Below are positions 38,901-51,225 of a DNA stretch of 64,000 nucleotides, one piece after another. The stretch comes from Onchocerca lupi (lineage: Eukaryota > Nematoda > Chromadorea > Rhabditida > Onchocercidae): contig JAOVVO010000341.1 in the NCBI GenBank assembly GCA_028564675.1, positions 1 to 64,000 on the forward strand, given 5' to 3'. Within the stretch, counting starts at the first letter, position 1, and every line of letters begins with the position of its first letter. The notes under the pieces are model-generated. The model worked only from the letters and a program-made list of their open reading frames with translations. It did no database searches and had not been told where the DNA came from. The translations under genes and the position numbers were made by a program.

Positions 38901-38957
38901 CAAAAATTGATAGAATTGGGGCAGGCAGTTACGGATGACGAAGATACTGATGCATAG
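31695..38957 (+). CDS. uso-1: General vesicular transport factor USO1/p115 (19 exons)
   Basis: Exons: 31695-31853, 32340-32481, 32575-32680, 33029-33149, 33399-33528, 33608-33692, 33962-34167, 34941-35100, 35266-35386, 35662-35760, 36096-36233, 36314-36452, 36607-36718, 36823-37007, 37394-37557, 37693-37802, 38151-38229, 38305-38544, 38805-38957. All phases close: 882 residues. The armadillo-like globular head fills about residues 1-640, with p115 signatures: LFGGQ near the N-terminus, PEDRRDALKALRSL, EEPMGVSRLVDLL, IIRNSTVLMM, ENAFQLLFDVI, NTERQPFKLRCAVFYCF and DTLLPSG. The tail (about 650-860) is coiled coil, shorter than in vertebrates, and ends in the acidic DDEDTDA expected of p115. The protein tethers ER-derived vesicles to the cis-Golgi through Rab1, golgins and SNAREs. 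TGTAG immediately precedes ATG, consistent with a trans-splice site. Intron 4 carries a duplicated copy of the exon 5 splice junction, and intron 10 a long CTAT microsatellite. Confidence 0.96.
33238..33422 (+). repeat. Direct repeat duplicating the exon 5 splice junction of uso-1
   Basis: Two copies of about 70 bases, offset by about 115, start at 33238 and 33353. Both run 'aaattaaact.aagtatatc', a pyrimidine tract, then 'atttaa.ataattc.ta.tagtaca'. The second copy holds the functional acceptor TTTAAG and the first ~22 bases of exon 5. In the first copy the acceptor AG reads AA, so it cannot be used at the equivalent position. Confidence 0.8.
35781..35919. repeat. CTAT tetranucleotide microsatellite
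   Basis: A long, nearly perfect (CTAT)n run, followed by a short TA dinucleotide run to about 35919, lies in uso-1 intron 10 just after exon 35662-35760. Exon 10 ends with a normal CAG|GTAAGG donor before it. Length polymorphism is likely. Confidence 0.95.
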
Positions 38958-41399
38958 TGGTTTATGTTTTATAAATTTGCATTTTATTGTAGGGAGAATT
39001 TTAAAGGATATTTTAATTTATTAGAAAAATATTTTCGTTATTTCTATAGGATTTGGGAATTTCAGTGATATGTATTTATGTACATGTCTACATTCCACAT
39101 ATCATATCTAAAACAGTCAATAGCAACAGCTCGTTAGCGAAAGTTTTGAAGGCTTTCATTAATTTGTCGCAGTAAATTCGAGGTTTTCGTCAACTTCTTC
39201 ATAACTCTCTTGTAAAATTATAAAATGAATTTAAGATTTTTCCAGATCTTCTGAAGTGAAAGATCGTGGGGATATACTTGCCCTAAATTTGTTGATTTAT
39301 TTTGTCTTAGAATTAATTCGGCACAACATTTAAGTTCCAAAATCCAAACGAGACATGTAAGACATTTATTATTACAGCAAGGTTTATAATAAGACGTTTA
39401 CCAAACTTCTAAATTGTTTCTTGTCGAGCTATGGATGTCACTACTTTCCCATGATATCCATGTTATCTAGAAAATTTATAATCTGATATCGTATTGAAAG
39501 GAAACTAATCATAAGGTGACAGTTGAGATGTTTCATCTTATGACCCAAATATTTTGAACCACTTGTGAATGATAGAATGTTGTGAAAAATGTATGACATG
39601 ATAAAGGTAAGGGTAGAAAAGAATTTCTTTGTCATGATACATGCTTTGCTTATTGCTTTCACTGTTTTTGTTCCTGGTTAATAGTTTTCATTGTTATCAA
39701 GCAAAACTATGCATATTTTTAACGATCATCTGTCCAAGAATTAATGTAATTCGAAATTGAAGATGGTTTTGGATTAAACTTCTTAGCAAGTCCGTTCCTT
39801 AACTTATTGTCTAGAAATTCATAATGTCCCGATGTAGTAAGCGAAATGTAAGAATACTGCCGTTGATACTTTCTATGGTTATCATTTTGTCTTAGAACTA
39901 ATTCGACATAATATAATTTCATGATAAAAACGAGACATTAGATGGTTATTTGAAAGTTTCAATCTAACACAAATTCGATTGTTACGGTTACTGTATAGAA
40001 TAAATTCGATTGTTACGGTTACTATGTAGAAAACAGCATACACTACAGATAGTTTGATTCCAGGAACCAATCCAGTATTGCTGTAAATCAGTGGTGCATA
40101 AAAATTTAAGTGGAATTTAAATCTTTAATTCTTGCATTCGTTCATTTTTAAGGATATATTTTTTTTTCAATTTTGCATGCTAGGTGCCGCATACAAAATT
40201 TGGCTACTTGACCGATATAACCATAAGTCTTCAAAGTATCAACTTCAACAAACTGCTTGGAATTTTTCAAATGGTTTATCCCGAGACTTGTAAAGATTCA
40301 TGAATCGATGTCCACTGTTTACGTATTGCTATTCTGCGAATGCTGACAAAACTTAACATGATTTGACAGTCCCAGGAAAGAAACAGCGGTACTAAATTCC
40401 ATGTTAAGTACTTTCAGAAAGATTTGGATTCGAAGCGAAGATTGATTTTATATTCTCAGTGAAATTATTTCATTTTTCATGATCCGACAAGGATGAGCTT
40501 GAGATTGTGATTTGTGGCATATTCTCAGGAAATATGTCGCATACATGCCACAAACTTTTGCAACTGTAATATAGGTTGTGGATATAATAAATCTTTGCAT
40601 TTTGTCATAAGAAAAAAAAAAAGATTTTACGTATCCAAAACAAATACATGGTCAAAGTAAGTATATACAACGCAGTTAACTAAGTGAAACAATCATTATA
40701 CATAATTTATAGGTATTAAAAGGAGGAACATATGAAGGAAAGGAGAGGAAAACTACTCGAAATAGTCTAGTGGAAGAAGGAAGGGAAAAAAAAAAACTTT
40801 CTTTACTTCTCCCCGATTCCTCTTCCCAACTATTACATTTCTTGTATGAATTGCGAGATTTGAACTTCAAAGACGAAATTTAAATAATGCTTGGTCTGAA
40901 GTCCATTTTCAAACATTATATGACCTTGAGATAACGATCTACAAAGAAAAGTTATTTGAAACTAATTGCGAATCCAACTAAAGATGCAGACTATCTCGGG
41001 ATTGATTATAATGTGGATCCACCGCTAATATATTTTCATTCAGTCAAATATCAACATATTTCAATCGAAACCTATGTTTCTCATTGATTCTTTTAATTTT
41101 GATATTCCTTATATGATACATTTTCAATGTGAGCAATAAATAAATCGACAGTTATAATCATATCAATATTTGCAAATAATTATGCACTTTTAAGCACTTT
41201 TAAGGGCTGTGGCAATTAGCTAAATCTAGAATAAATTTTAAAACAAGTTTACCGATTTGTATATAAAGGAAACACTACTGGAAGAATGTAATTTTACTGC
41301 CCTTTTTCATCTCAAAGAAAAAAAAAATCATCTGAAGTCCGTTTTTTTTTTATTATTAGAACCAGTTTCAGAAAAATAACTGAAATAGCAGTTAATCAT
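38958..41399. other. Convergent spacer after uso-1, no gene seen
   Basis: Between the stop of uso-1 and the stop of the small minus-strand gene. Open frames such as 39719-40070 on the minus strand lack recognisable domains or splice partners. A short imperfect tandem repeat built on 'taaattcgattgttacggtt' occupies about 39972-40031. Confidence 0.5.
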
Positions 41400-41912
41400 T
41401 TACTTATTTGATTTCGATTGTGTTGAACGTAATATTCGTTCCAAAAATTTCTTATTCGTTTTTAAACAAGCTGGTTTTTTCCTGAAATATTTTCCTAATT
41501 TATTTTATTTCGTTGCTGCATTTCAGTAATTGGAACTACTTTTATTTCTTCTATGCAATGTGATCTGAAAACGCGGAATTATACGCCACTATTAAGACTT
41601 CAATGAATCAATACTTAAGCTCTTAAATACTATAATAAGGTACCTGAATAGAATAGAAACAATAGCTTGACATGAATTTTCAAATAAAACATACCAGCCT
41701 TGTGGTCCAATTTTTTCATAGCGACGAACGCCTAACGCGGTGTCTTTAAGAATCTCCTCTCGAGCTTTCTTTTCTAATTCAGATTGTTCATGTTTATCCG
41801 TTTGCGTAATCGAGAGCTGTACTTGCGCGGCTACCGGACTCAAGTTTTGTTTCGCTTTAATAATTAGTTTATCCAGTTGACAGAGTTTGGTTCGCTTATC
41901 TGTTCCCTTCAT
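41400..41912 (-). CDS. Small basic protein of unknown function (2 exons)
   Basis: Exons in coding order: 41912-41695 and 41481-41400. The donor is GGCTG|GTATGT and the acceptor ATTTCAG|GAAAAA; the phase joins as TG|G, a Trp codon, giving 99 residues. The protein begins MKGTDKRTKLCQLDKL and is rich in Lys, Arg and Gln. Its central part looks helical, and the junction reads GVRRYEKIGPQGWKKP followed by CLKTNKKFLERIL and a basic tail. The well-ordered GPQGWKKP...KTNKKFL block across a spliced junction argues for a real conserved gene, although I cannot name the family. The start is chosen because the in-frame upstream sequence meets a stop just before it. No signal peptide or membrane segment is visible; a nuclear or RNA-associated role would be a guess from charge alone. 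Confidence 0.6.
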
Positions 41913-43640
41913 TGATTCATATGTACATCCTGTATATCTTGCTCAGTCAACCGACATTTAACGACCAAATACCTAATCAAAACCATCACCAACGGACAAC
42001 CGCTGAATTTCGCTAACTTAGAATATCAGGCTCTCGACCGTTTACTCATTGTTCCTGCCGTTGCTGATCCCAAAGTGTCTCAAAACAAATTAATTTCACG
42101 AATGCCTCACTACCGCCAACCACTTTAATCTCCAGTACTGAGATAAATTGCCCATGCATGATATAAGTTCAACTTAACTTGCTGCAAGTGCAAACAGTAA
42201 TGAGCTGTAAAACATCACGCCCCAGAAACTTTATTAGTAATTCATCAGAAATTTGAAGGGCACAAATTGACGTGAAAGACAATCCCAAATACAAAAGGAG
42301 AATCGTATATATTTAAGAAAGGGACAAGGAAATAAGGGCATAAATTCACATCCATTAAAATGTATCCACAAATTTCCTGCTTCTTGTATGCTTCCAACAC
42401 ATAATAAACACAACAGCATGACATTGAACCTCTAAATTTTGCACATAATGTTCATAAAAGAAATAATAGCTACATCATAAGATAAAATAATTGTTCAAGA
42501 TGAACATTCCACAGGGAAATAGGAGAAAAATTTAGGAAAAAAAAAATCATAATCGTCACATAGATGAATATACATCACATTTCAATATTTTCATAAAAAT
42601 CATGGCAGATATTACATGAGTGGTAAAAAAATACTATCACAACCGTGCTAATTTCAAGGAAAAGGGATAATTATTAGTGATAAATAATATAACTTTTAAG
42701 AACAGCCATTATTAGGACATAGCAATACTTATTCGTTTCTGGCTATTCTCAAAAATCAGTTCGAACAAGAAAAAGGAAGTAGAAAAAAACAGGAGTGCGA
42801 GACCCAAGTAATCACAGAAGCATAGTATATGACTATAATATGATCACTTCAAAAGAGAAAACAAAAAGTAAGAAATCAATTAATCTACAAAAACGAATTG
42901 TAGAGTAAACAAATATTAGCACCTCTATAATGGACTAAAAAAGACCACAAAAAAACCAAAAGAAAATTGCGGGTAAAAGCAGACTTATTATCTTTGATAA
43001 TATTCTGAATATGCAACCAATTTGAGATACATCAGTTTCAGATGCTTCCCCATCTCTGTTATACAAAAACCAAAAATCGACATACACACTAAAATATTTG
43101 GTTGGTATGCTCACGCGTCCTTCGTATCCCGTTTTTGATGTTCATCCACTGGGTCAAAAATTACCATTAATATAAAACAATTAATCTGTGTAACAACCTC
43201 AACCAGGATATGAAAACACAAAATGAATCTGCTCTCTTTCAAAAGGTGTATTAAAACAACAGAAGCGACTAAACAGCAATTCGACAACTGACAAAAAAAA
43301 ATTATATGTCAAAAATCGAACTCAGCACTACCGGAATGACAGTCAATACTAAAAAAATGACCTAACCTGGCATTTTTGGGAAACTGTGCTTAATATATTT
43401 AGGAATGAAAACAACATATGAATGGGTACAAAGAGACATGATTTCTGCATTAAGCGCTTTAACAAACAAAGAAAAAAAAAGTTTCAGGAAAAACATTAAA
43501 GCTAAAGAACGGCACCATTGGATGCAAAACACATGCAAATGTTTGGGCCCCCGAAAAAATCCAAATCAAAATTCGCAGGAATAATTTATTGCTAAAGCAA
43601 TCTTCTTTCTTTTTTGTCAAAAATCTCACAAATGTCTCCT
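41913..43640. other. Spacer between the small gene and IQSEC 3' end
   Basis: No coding sequence was found. It contains the promoter side of the small gene (41913-42130, less AT-rich) and the 3' untranslated region of the IQSEC gene with its poly(A) signal at 43585-43590. Confidence 0.5.
43585..43590 (-). promoter_or_regulatory. Poly(A) signal of the IQSEC-type gene
   Basis: The minus strand reads AATAAA about 50 bases after the stop codon at 43643-43641. This supports the last exon running to that stop rather than splicing at the GGTTTGTC inside it. Confidence 0.65.
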
Positions 43641-46600
43641 TTATATCGCAGCCTCCAAACGTTTTGAGGAGTAGAAAGGTGTTACGGATGACAAACCTGA
43701 ATGTGAAAACGACTCACAACTTTCCTCAATAACTCCACTATCAAATGAATTAAAACTAAGACGACGTATGGAACATAAATTTAAAGCTTGCTGAGGTGTA
43801 TTGGGTGATGATGTATTAACAACACTATTCGAAGTATTGCCTTCCATCTCGGATAAACCCGAATCTCGTTCACGTGGTCCATCGCTACGACTAATCAACG
43901 AATGCTTGTCCAATTCGGCATCAATTCTTATTGCTTCCATTTCAGCGCATTCGGCTACTGATTCCTTTACATCTGCTACAAAGCGATGCCTAAAATCGCC
44001 AAGAAAACATCACTAATAAAAGAAAAAAAAAAAAAAAAACGAAGCAAAGTTATTTTTCATCTCATCCACTTCATGTATAAAAAACGCCATAAATCACTTA
44101 CCTGTCATCATCATTTTTCGAATTCAAATAAATCTCTTGCCCATCAGGTAGTGTGATCATAATGCCAAAATCATAGAAAGGAGTCTCGAACATGCTAACA
44201 CGTACTCCCAACAACATCATCCACGTGCGCAACACATACTGGCAACATGATTTCCTCTTTGAAGCCATTTTTGCAATCTACAATTGTCGAGTATTCCACA
44301 GATTATGCACAAGATTTAAATGAAAGATCCTGATCATGAAACAGTAAAACATAAAAACTTGAATTCCTGTAAACCACAACTCCTAAATTTTCTTGAAATG
44401 CTTCTTTCATCTATGCAAAAAAATTATAAAAATATCTTTCCCAACTATAACAAAATATTCCGTAAAAAAAGATCATCATTTAATCGCGAAAAAATCGGTG
44501 TTAAAAATTTACCAATAAAAGATCGTTGAACAAAAAAACTTCTCGTTGATGAGCATTGGCTGGCTGTCGTTTATTGCGATCAATAATCTGGTTCAAACGA
44601 CAATAACACACAAGGCGACGATGTGGTTCGACCAAGTTCTAAAAGCTTCTTATTATGAGAGAGTTGGTTTGCCTGATTAATAAAATCGTAAACATATTTT
44701 AAATCAAATTTTGAGGCCAAATTATCAAACTTACTGGCTTATCCTTGCCAACCATGCTCTGATCAACCACTATAACTTGCGACACATGATCCGATCCAGT
44801 GCTAAACGGTGAGTCACGAATTCGACGGTAAATACGAACCAACAGTGCCCTTAAAAATTGGATGACACAAAAGAAATTATATTAACAGAAAAATCACATT
44901 TTTGCTACAAAAAATAACGCCTATTTTATCAAGCAATTTGCTTATCGACAGTTTCTTTTGATATAATTATTCAAAACTAAATAAAATTGGCATCTCTAGA
45001 AGGAAATCACGAATGATTAACCTGTCGATATCGTATCCCGCATCGATTCCACGTAAATTGTTGATAAAATCTCCCACTTTCATTTTCAGCGATGGTTTGA
45101 TACTAGGTGAATGAAGATCTGTGTTCAGCATAACAATAGCGAATGCCAAGATAAATATTGTGTCCGCACTGTGAAAAAGCGCAACCTTATCAGGATTGCA
45201 GGTGGCATAATGTGCAGAAAACACCTGCAACGAATTACAGTGGAAACAGATTCTTTAATGATACGAAAAAACTCGCTCGGTTTCACATCTTCATGATTTA
45301 AAGTAAACAGATTAAGCGGCATAAGCCAGAATTATTTTAAGCTACCAGAATCTTCAGAGTATCTGGTCGCTTATTTCAAGGTGTTTCTTGAAACAGTAAC
45401 ATGATGCATTCGATATGATCAAATTTGTGAATAATTCTGCATTGCAGTCCATCAAACTGACCTATCTAATCCATCCACTTTAACAGATAATTCATTTCAG
45501 AGAATATAACTCTGAATTACAAAGATAGATTAATACAGACCTGCATAATTCTCTCGATTTTTTGCGCTTCTCCTGGAAGACGAAAAAACGAAAGCGTATG
45601 CCTAAGAGCAATATCCACTTCCATTCCATGCAAATCAATCTGGTCAACGAAATGGCTAAAACTGATAACTGATTACCACGAAAAACAAAATAGAAAATGT
45701 GGATGATATTAAATAGTGAACCAATGATGACTTTTGATATTTTTTTACAATCACTTTACAATAGATTTATTTATTTAAATCCCTCAGCAACATTTAAGGA
45801 TATCCATCTCACTTAGCTACTTTCAGCAGACAAATCCAGTTATTCTGTAATTTCACTTCTCTAATTTAAATGATTCCAAACTACTGGTCGGACACTATAT
45901 TCGAAGAAGTCAAGAAATTACCTCTTGGAAAGAAAAAAGCATTATTAAGCTTACTTGAGAACAGAAGATTGAAAAGGATTGTGCAAGTGTCCAATGTATT
46001 CACCAATCATTTGTTTACTTAAACCACGACGATGCAATAATAAATTAGCAATAGCAAGCGAATTATCAGCAACAAAACCCCACTCAATGAGATATTGCAC
46101 ACCACGTGTAGGTTTCCTGAAATTGTTTCAAATATTTTTCTTTAATACCTAATTCGAACTTAAAGAAGAGACATATGCATCCAACATTAATATTTGCAGT
46201 TTCTAGCTTTTGGTAAATCAAGTCTTCTCTCTCCTTGCTTTTTGCAAGTTATTTTTAGAGTATAGGACCCACTTATTAAAGAAATTGAGCGCTATTCTGT
46301 ATTGACGCCTTCTTCGCTGATCTAGTACGCCATGGGAATTCGATGAAGTGCTGCAAATAATACGCATATACGCACATTAGACAGATAGGGAAATCAATAA
46401 CAAATAACTTTTAAAATTTCTAATATTTTTCAGAAATTTCGAATATCAATCGAATTCTATCCAAGTCATGCCATGCGAGAAGGTATATCCGATTATAAGT
46501 ACTCCCTACATCCTATTTATTTCATAAAAATGATCCACTTATTTCTCACTATTCAATCCTTGCTAATCAAAAGAAAAATGAGATTACCTGATCAGATCAA

Positions 46601-47879
46601 GAGTTTAAAATAAAACTAGCTGATCAATCATAGCTTCTGGTTTCCGAAGGAGTTATGTCTCAGAAGAGAAATCATAATTGCTAACTGTGATAGAAATGGA
46701 CTTCAACCTTGATCTTTCTGATGAAAGTAATCCTTTCGGTCACTAATCAGAATCTTGTTATATTTAAAATAAACATTAACCTAACAGGTTGACATGGTGT
46801 TGCATGTTTATCGAGACGAGGAAGCGAATTTGAGTGATTACTACGCCCCGTAATTGCTGATGAGCGAGGAAGCCAAACATGTGTTGCTGGATGCACCACA
46901 TCTGTCACAATCCTAAATGGAAACATAGATCGAAAAATCTCTATTTTAAAAAATCTCTCCTATTTCTGTCCTGACCATTTTCAATCTCATTCTCATCTTT
47001 AATAAGAGAAAACATTTGCAATTTTTCTGCAGAAAATTTTTCATTTTTTTTTTTTTTTTTTTTTTTTTTTTGAGAAATAAGTAGACAAACCTCCTCTGAG
47101 AAAGACGAGGCGACAAACATTCCACTGCAGAACGATGAGGTAAATTACTGTCAAATCTAGGGTTTCCAATATTTTCTCCAATCGCCAACGGTACTTTACA
47201 GCCTCGTTCCGGTACCGATAAATTAATGCGTGGGGAACAATTCTTCGGCCTAAAATATAAAAAAGAATCCAGAAAACGACGAAGTTTATGACTCATGATT
47301 ATCGTGGCAAACAATATTACAATATCGCCTGATGAATCAATTTAGTTAGTTTAGGGTATCAAAATTTGAGTACAAGCGTACCTAACTGCTGCAACGGAAG
47401 GTCGATGAAGACATGCTTGAGCATTAGGTATATCTGTTAAAGATGTATCACGTTTCAAAACATCTTTATGTTCCTGTCCGCCAACATTTCTGGAACATAC
47501 TGCACTATTTTGGATGGGTAATACCAGATGCTTCCATTGCTTCAACAAACAAGACTGACGGAATGCTCGCTGTATTCGTGTGGCAGCTGTATGAGCGCGC
47601 AGACGGCCACCATAACGACGCTCCAATACCTTAAAAAAAAAAAGAAAGAAAAAAGATGCAGTAATATAATCGTAACATTGATAGTCAAATGGCTAGACAG
47701 TCAAGGATGAAAGCATATGCAAAACAACACCATAACATATAAATTTCAATACATCATGATATTTCAGCATATTAAGAAAAATCTCTCACCTGAAGTTGCC
47801 GACGACAAAGCTCGTCAGAAATTTCATAGCTTGTAAGCGCACGAACCGATATGGTTGGACCACGCCACTCACTCAACAT
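43641..47879 (-). CDS. IQSEC/BRAG-type Arf guanine-nucleotide exchange factor (12 exons)
   Basis: Exons in coding order: 47879-47790, 47629-47382, 47249-47091, 46912-46781, 46350-46273, 46116-45955, 45655-45541, 45224-45022, 44849-44735, 44638-44513, 44277-44102, 43989-43641. They close to 650 residues. An IQ motif (AATRIQRAFRQSCLLKQW) lies near residues 45-66. A Sec7 domain spans about 222-415, opening with RRRQYRIALNFFNKKP; the catalytic glutamic finger is LPGEAQKI (Glu319), and ADTIFILAFAIVMLNTDLHS and FINNLRGID are conserved. A PH domain follows from about 434, with PHRRLVCYCRL and HQREVFLFNDLLL. The order IQ-Sec7-PH is that of IQSEC proteins, which activate ARF6 in particular, at synapses and in endocytosis. 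The tail is Ser-rich and ends KRLEAAI. It is clearly shorter than vertebrate IQSEC1-3, mainly in the N-terminal region. An alternative upstream start or extra exons cannot be excluded. Confidence 0.93.
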
Positions 47880-49219
47880 TCATCAACCCGATATTCTAGT
47901 AATATTTCTTAATAATGACAGCAATAACGAACTTTTGATTTAATATGATAAATGCATATACATAAACATTATTCTCCATCTAGAATTATTGCTCAAATTT
48001 GAGTAGCAAAGATCGATGATAACTAACGCGAGTTATGGACCTAACAACAATATTGAACAAATTTTTAATATTTCATATGATTTAAGATGTAACTTGATTC
48101 CTTTTAATTCAAAAAATTCTTATTTGAAAACATTTCAAACACAATTTGATCGATTGTAATCATCGAATGCGTACTGGTGCCGGCCGAAAAATTAGGCATC
48201 TAATACATTTGTGCAGTACTAGCTGGATAATGTGATATTTGCTGGATATACATAATATCTAGCAGATAAATGTGATAATCGATGTGTACGTTTTCTCTCT
48301 TTCTAAGTGCAGCACTCGTTGTATATATCTAATGTTAGTTGGATATGTGTAATATTTGTCTGATGGGTCATTCACGGGACATAAATTTGTTATGACAAAA
48401 AACTGATAGCAAAAATCTAGTATGTTTCAAGAAAATTAAATTAGATTTCTTGATAATTTAAAAATACACACGCAACACACGCAACGCACGTCAACGTACA
48501 ACCGATTTGAAATCAAAAACAACAACCACTGACCCAAGTCACCGGCCGATCGACCCAATCAATCATGCGTATAATTAACCGCAAAACATCGCACTTTCCT
48601 GATCGTCTAGCCTATTAATCTTTTCTTTCATCCTCGACGTCTAGTTTACATATGTTTTATTTTCTATTTGTCGTCCATAACGAGAAAGCACTCTCACCAA
48701 AATCTGTTCTCTTTTAGCTTATTTAAATAAAATATACAACGCCGAAATTTCGTTTAGTTTCAAGAAGTTTAATGGTGTATGAAATGTAGAGCACTAGACG
48801 ATTTATATTTGTCCTGAATTTTTCCGGATCGGGAATTCAAAACGGTTTTTCTTAGTTAATTTAATCCATTCTTTTTAATTTAAGGGATTTTTTTTTTTTT
48901 TTTTTTGCTACAAAGTCTTCCTGAAAATTTTTATGCGTTTAATTTTCTTGCATTTTGTTAGAGTTTGACCGATTTTCATTAATAATGATTGATAAATCTA
49001 ATTGTGCCGGAAAAACTTCAAAAATATTAGGATCAAGTTTATTTCTGGCAATATTTACAGGATTAAAAAATCTTCGTTAGCTTCTTTAAACTGATAATAC
49101 ACTTTAATTTTGTCATTTTACTTCCATCTTTTTCTGTTTCAGATAATAACACGTTAGTTTTCAGTTTAGATAATCTATTTCTAATTCATTCGTTTTCTTC
49201 AGTATTCAACTTATCATCC
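47880..49219. other. Divergent spacer between IQSEC and mitochondrial release factor
   Basis: A 1.3 kb head-to-head interval. Around 48200-48370 there are several diverged copies of a 'gctggatat.tgtaatattt'-like element. The T-rich run with TTTTCTTCAG at 49191-49200 on the plus strand is a splice acceptor 19 bases before the release-factor ATG. Confidence 0.5.
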
Positions 49220-51208
49220 ATGCTTTGGATACAACGAAGATTCTTAAGCCGTTGTGCCGATTTGCTTCGTACAGAAAGGGCAAGAACATATTTTCAACTT
49301 ATATCCAATAAACTGAAAGCACTCCAGAACAATGGTGATGATGAGTCAAGGATTAATAATTCTGCTTCGATCACACACTTAGAAACTGTAACAGCATTGG
49401 CGCACACATTTTACGATAAGTTGGAAATGCTCACACAGTTGGATATGCTTTTAAAAGGTTCGTCCATTTTATGAATTTCATATACTTCGAATGCATTTTC
49501 TCAAAATATAAGTTTCATCATTTAAAGAGGAAAGTGACTCAGAAATGCAAAAAATTGTCAAATTCGATAGCGAACAATTAACAGAGGAACTGGATAATGT
49601 TGTGAACGAATTAACCGATGCTGTAATACCTGTTACCGAATATGATTCACTGAATAACTGCCAACTAGAAATCACTCCGTTGGTCATTACTTAATTACCC
49701 TACTTTAAAATTTGTTCTCTTATAATTTTGGGATGCTTGTTATTTCGCTAAAATTTATTTTTTTTCAAAAGATTTCTACATTTACATTCCACAGTTGATA
49801 AAATAGATTTTGTTTTACATTAATCAAGCATCAGTTTAGATTTGAATTTTATTTTGCTGATTGCCCAAAATCATAATAAACCATACTTCTTTTATAGAGG
49901 TGTGGGAGGTATTGAAGCATCTCTGTTTGCATCCGAATTAGCTCAAATGTACCACAATTACGCGCAGTTTATGAAGTGGAAGTGGACGCCTTATCAAATG
50001 GATGTTTCACCGTCAGGTAAATTAAATTTCAGTGAAAATAAAGTCAAGAACATTTTCGAACAGTTCACTTCTTTCACTTTGCTTTGCAGGAGGCATACGT
50101 AGTGCTGTAGTTTTTGTGAGAGGTAACGGAGCATTTCGAATGTTACGTTATGAAGCCGGTGTTCATCGTGTACAGAGGTTTCCGGTAACGGATAAAACAC
50201 GCATGCACACGAGTACATCTGTTGTAACTGTTCTTCCAGAACCAGAAAAGGTCTATCTTCTTCCTGCAATTCGCATATCTTCTTAAACAAACTACATTTT
50301 TTTATTTTCGTCACGTGTTATAAATTGGAAGATGTTTCGGTTCATCCAAATTCAGGAAATTGTAGATTGACAATACTTTCGTGTTACAATCGAATAAGAT
50401 CATTTTGAATTTGTTTTACAATTCGAAAAATTTTTAAATGTAGGAGATTGTACATATAAAGTATTTTCAGATAGAAGCTTGCGTGGCACCAGGTGATGTA
50501 AAAGTCGAAACAATGAGAGCTTCGGGTCCCGGTGGTCAGAATGTCAATCAACGATCTACGGCGGTCCGATTAACTCATCGTGAAACAGGTATAACAGTAC
50601 ATTGTATGGATGAAAGGACGCAATATTCTAATATGGAAGTATGACTTTGTACTCGTTATACTTTTTTTTAATTTCTTTCTCGTGTTACCAATGATAATAT
50701 AATCTATCAAATAAATGCGGAAGGAATTTGAACATTTACTTAGCATTGTAATTTCTAATCCCATGTTGAACTACATCTTTTCCCCATGCCATTTAAAGTT
50801 TAACGTTTAGATAGCGTACAAACGATTAGCTGCGATACTGTTACAGCGGAAACTTGATGAAACACAGAAACAGTACTCATCATCCAGAAAATTACAAGTA
50901 AGTCATAATTCGATGTAAAAAAATCAAGTTAATATGTTTCCGTATCGCAATTTCTGATTACTACAGAAATATTTTAGGTAGGAACTAAGGCAAGAGCCGA
51001 AAAAGTACGAACATACAATTTCAAAGATGATCAAGTCACAGATCACCGTTTGGGTAAAGCTTGGCAAGGTGTTGCAAATGTTATGAAAGGAACCAGTGTT
51101 TTAGATCAAATAATTCAGTCTCTGGATGAACTGTCAAAAGCTCAGTATTTAAAAGAAATCTTGAGCGCCGAAGATTATAGTACCAAACATACTAGTTCTA
51201 ATGTTTAA
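49220..51208 (+). CDS. Mitochondrial class-I peptide chain release factor (7 exons)
   Basis: Exons: 49220-49457, 49528-49678, 49898-50016, 50090-50250, 50471-50638, 50811-50897, 50978-51208. They close to 384 residues. The Arg-rich start MLWIQRRFLSRCADLLR fits a mitochondrial targeting sequence. The PCRF region follows (GVGGIEASLFASELAQMY), then domain 2 with VHRVQRFPVTDKTRMHTST, in which PVT (201-203) sits at the PxT stop-codon recognition motif of RF1-type factors, and then RASGPGGQNVNQ, whose GGQ (244-246) drives peptidyl-tRNA hydrolysis. The C-terminal part includes KVRTYNFKDDQVTDHRLG. It terminates mitochondrial translation at UAA/UAG. The residue before GGQ is Pro (GPGGQN), a form common in rescue factors such as ICT1, whereas RF1 factors usually have GAGGQH; the full-length domain 2 still argues for a true RF1. 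Intron 2 has an unusual donor, CC|GTTGGT, needed to keep frame. Confidence 0.94.
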
Positions 51209-51219
51209 GCTTAGGAAGC

Positions 51220-51225
51220 AATAAA
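51220..51225 (+). promoter_or_regulatory. Poly(A) signal of the release-factor gene
   Basis: AATAAA begins 12 bases after the stop codon at 51206-51208, on the coding strand. Confidence 0.6.

Noticed and set aside
39719..40070. Overlapping minus-strand open frames of 60-70 codons
   Set aside because: No recognisable domain or consistent splice partners; the neighbouring small gene closes with a stop at 41400, so they are not its exons.
44531..44540. Apparent frame break at a 7-base T run in the IQSEC PH domain
   Set aside because: On re-reading the minus strand, GACAGCCAGCCAATG restores the frame and gives HQREVFLFNDLLL, so there is no frameshift.
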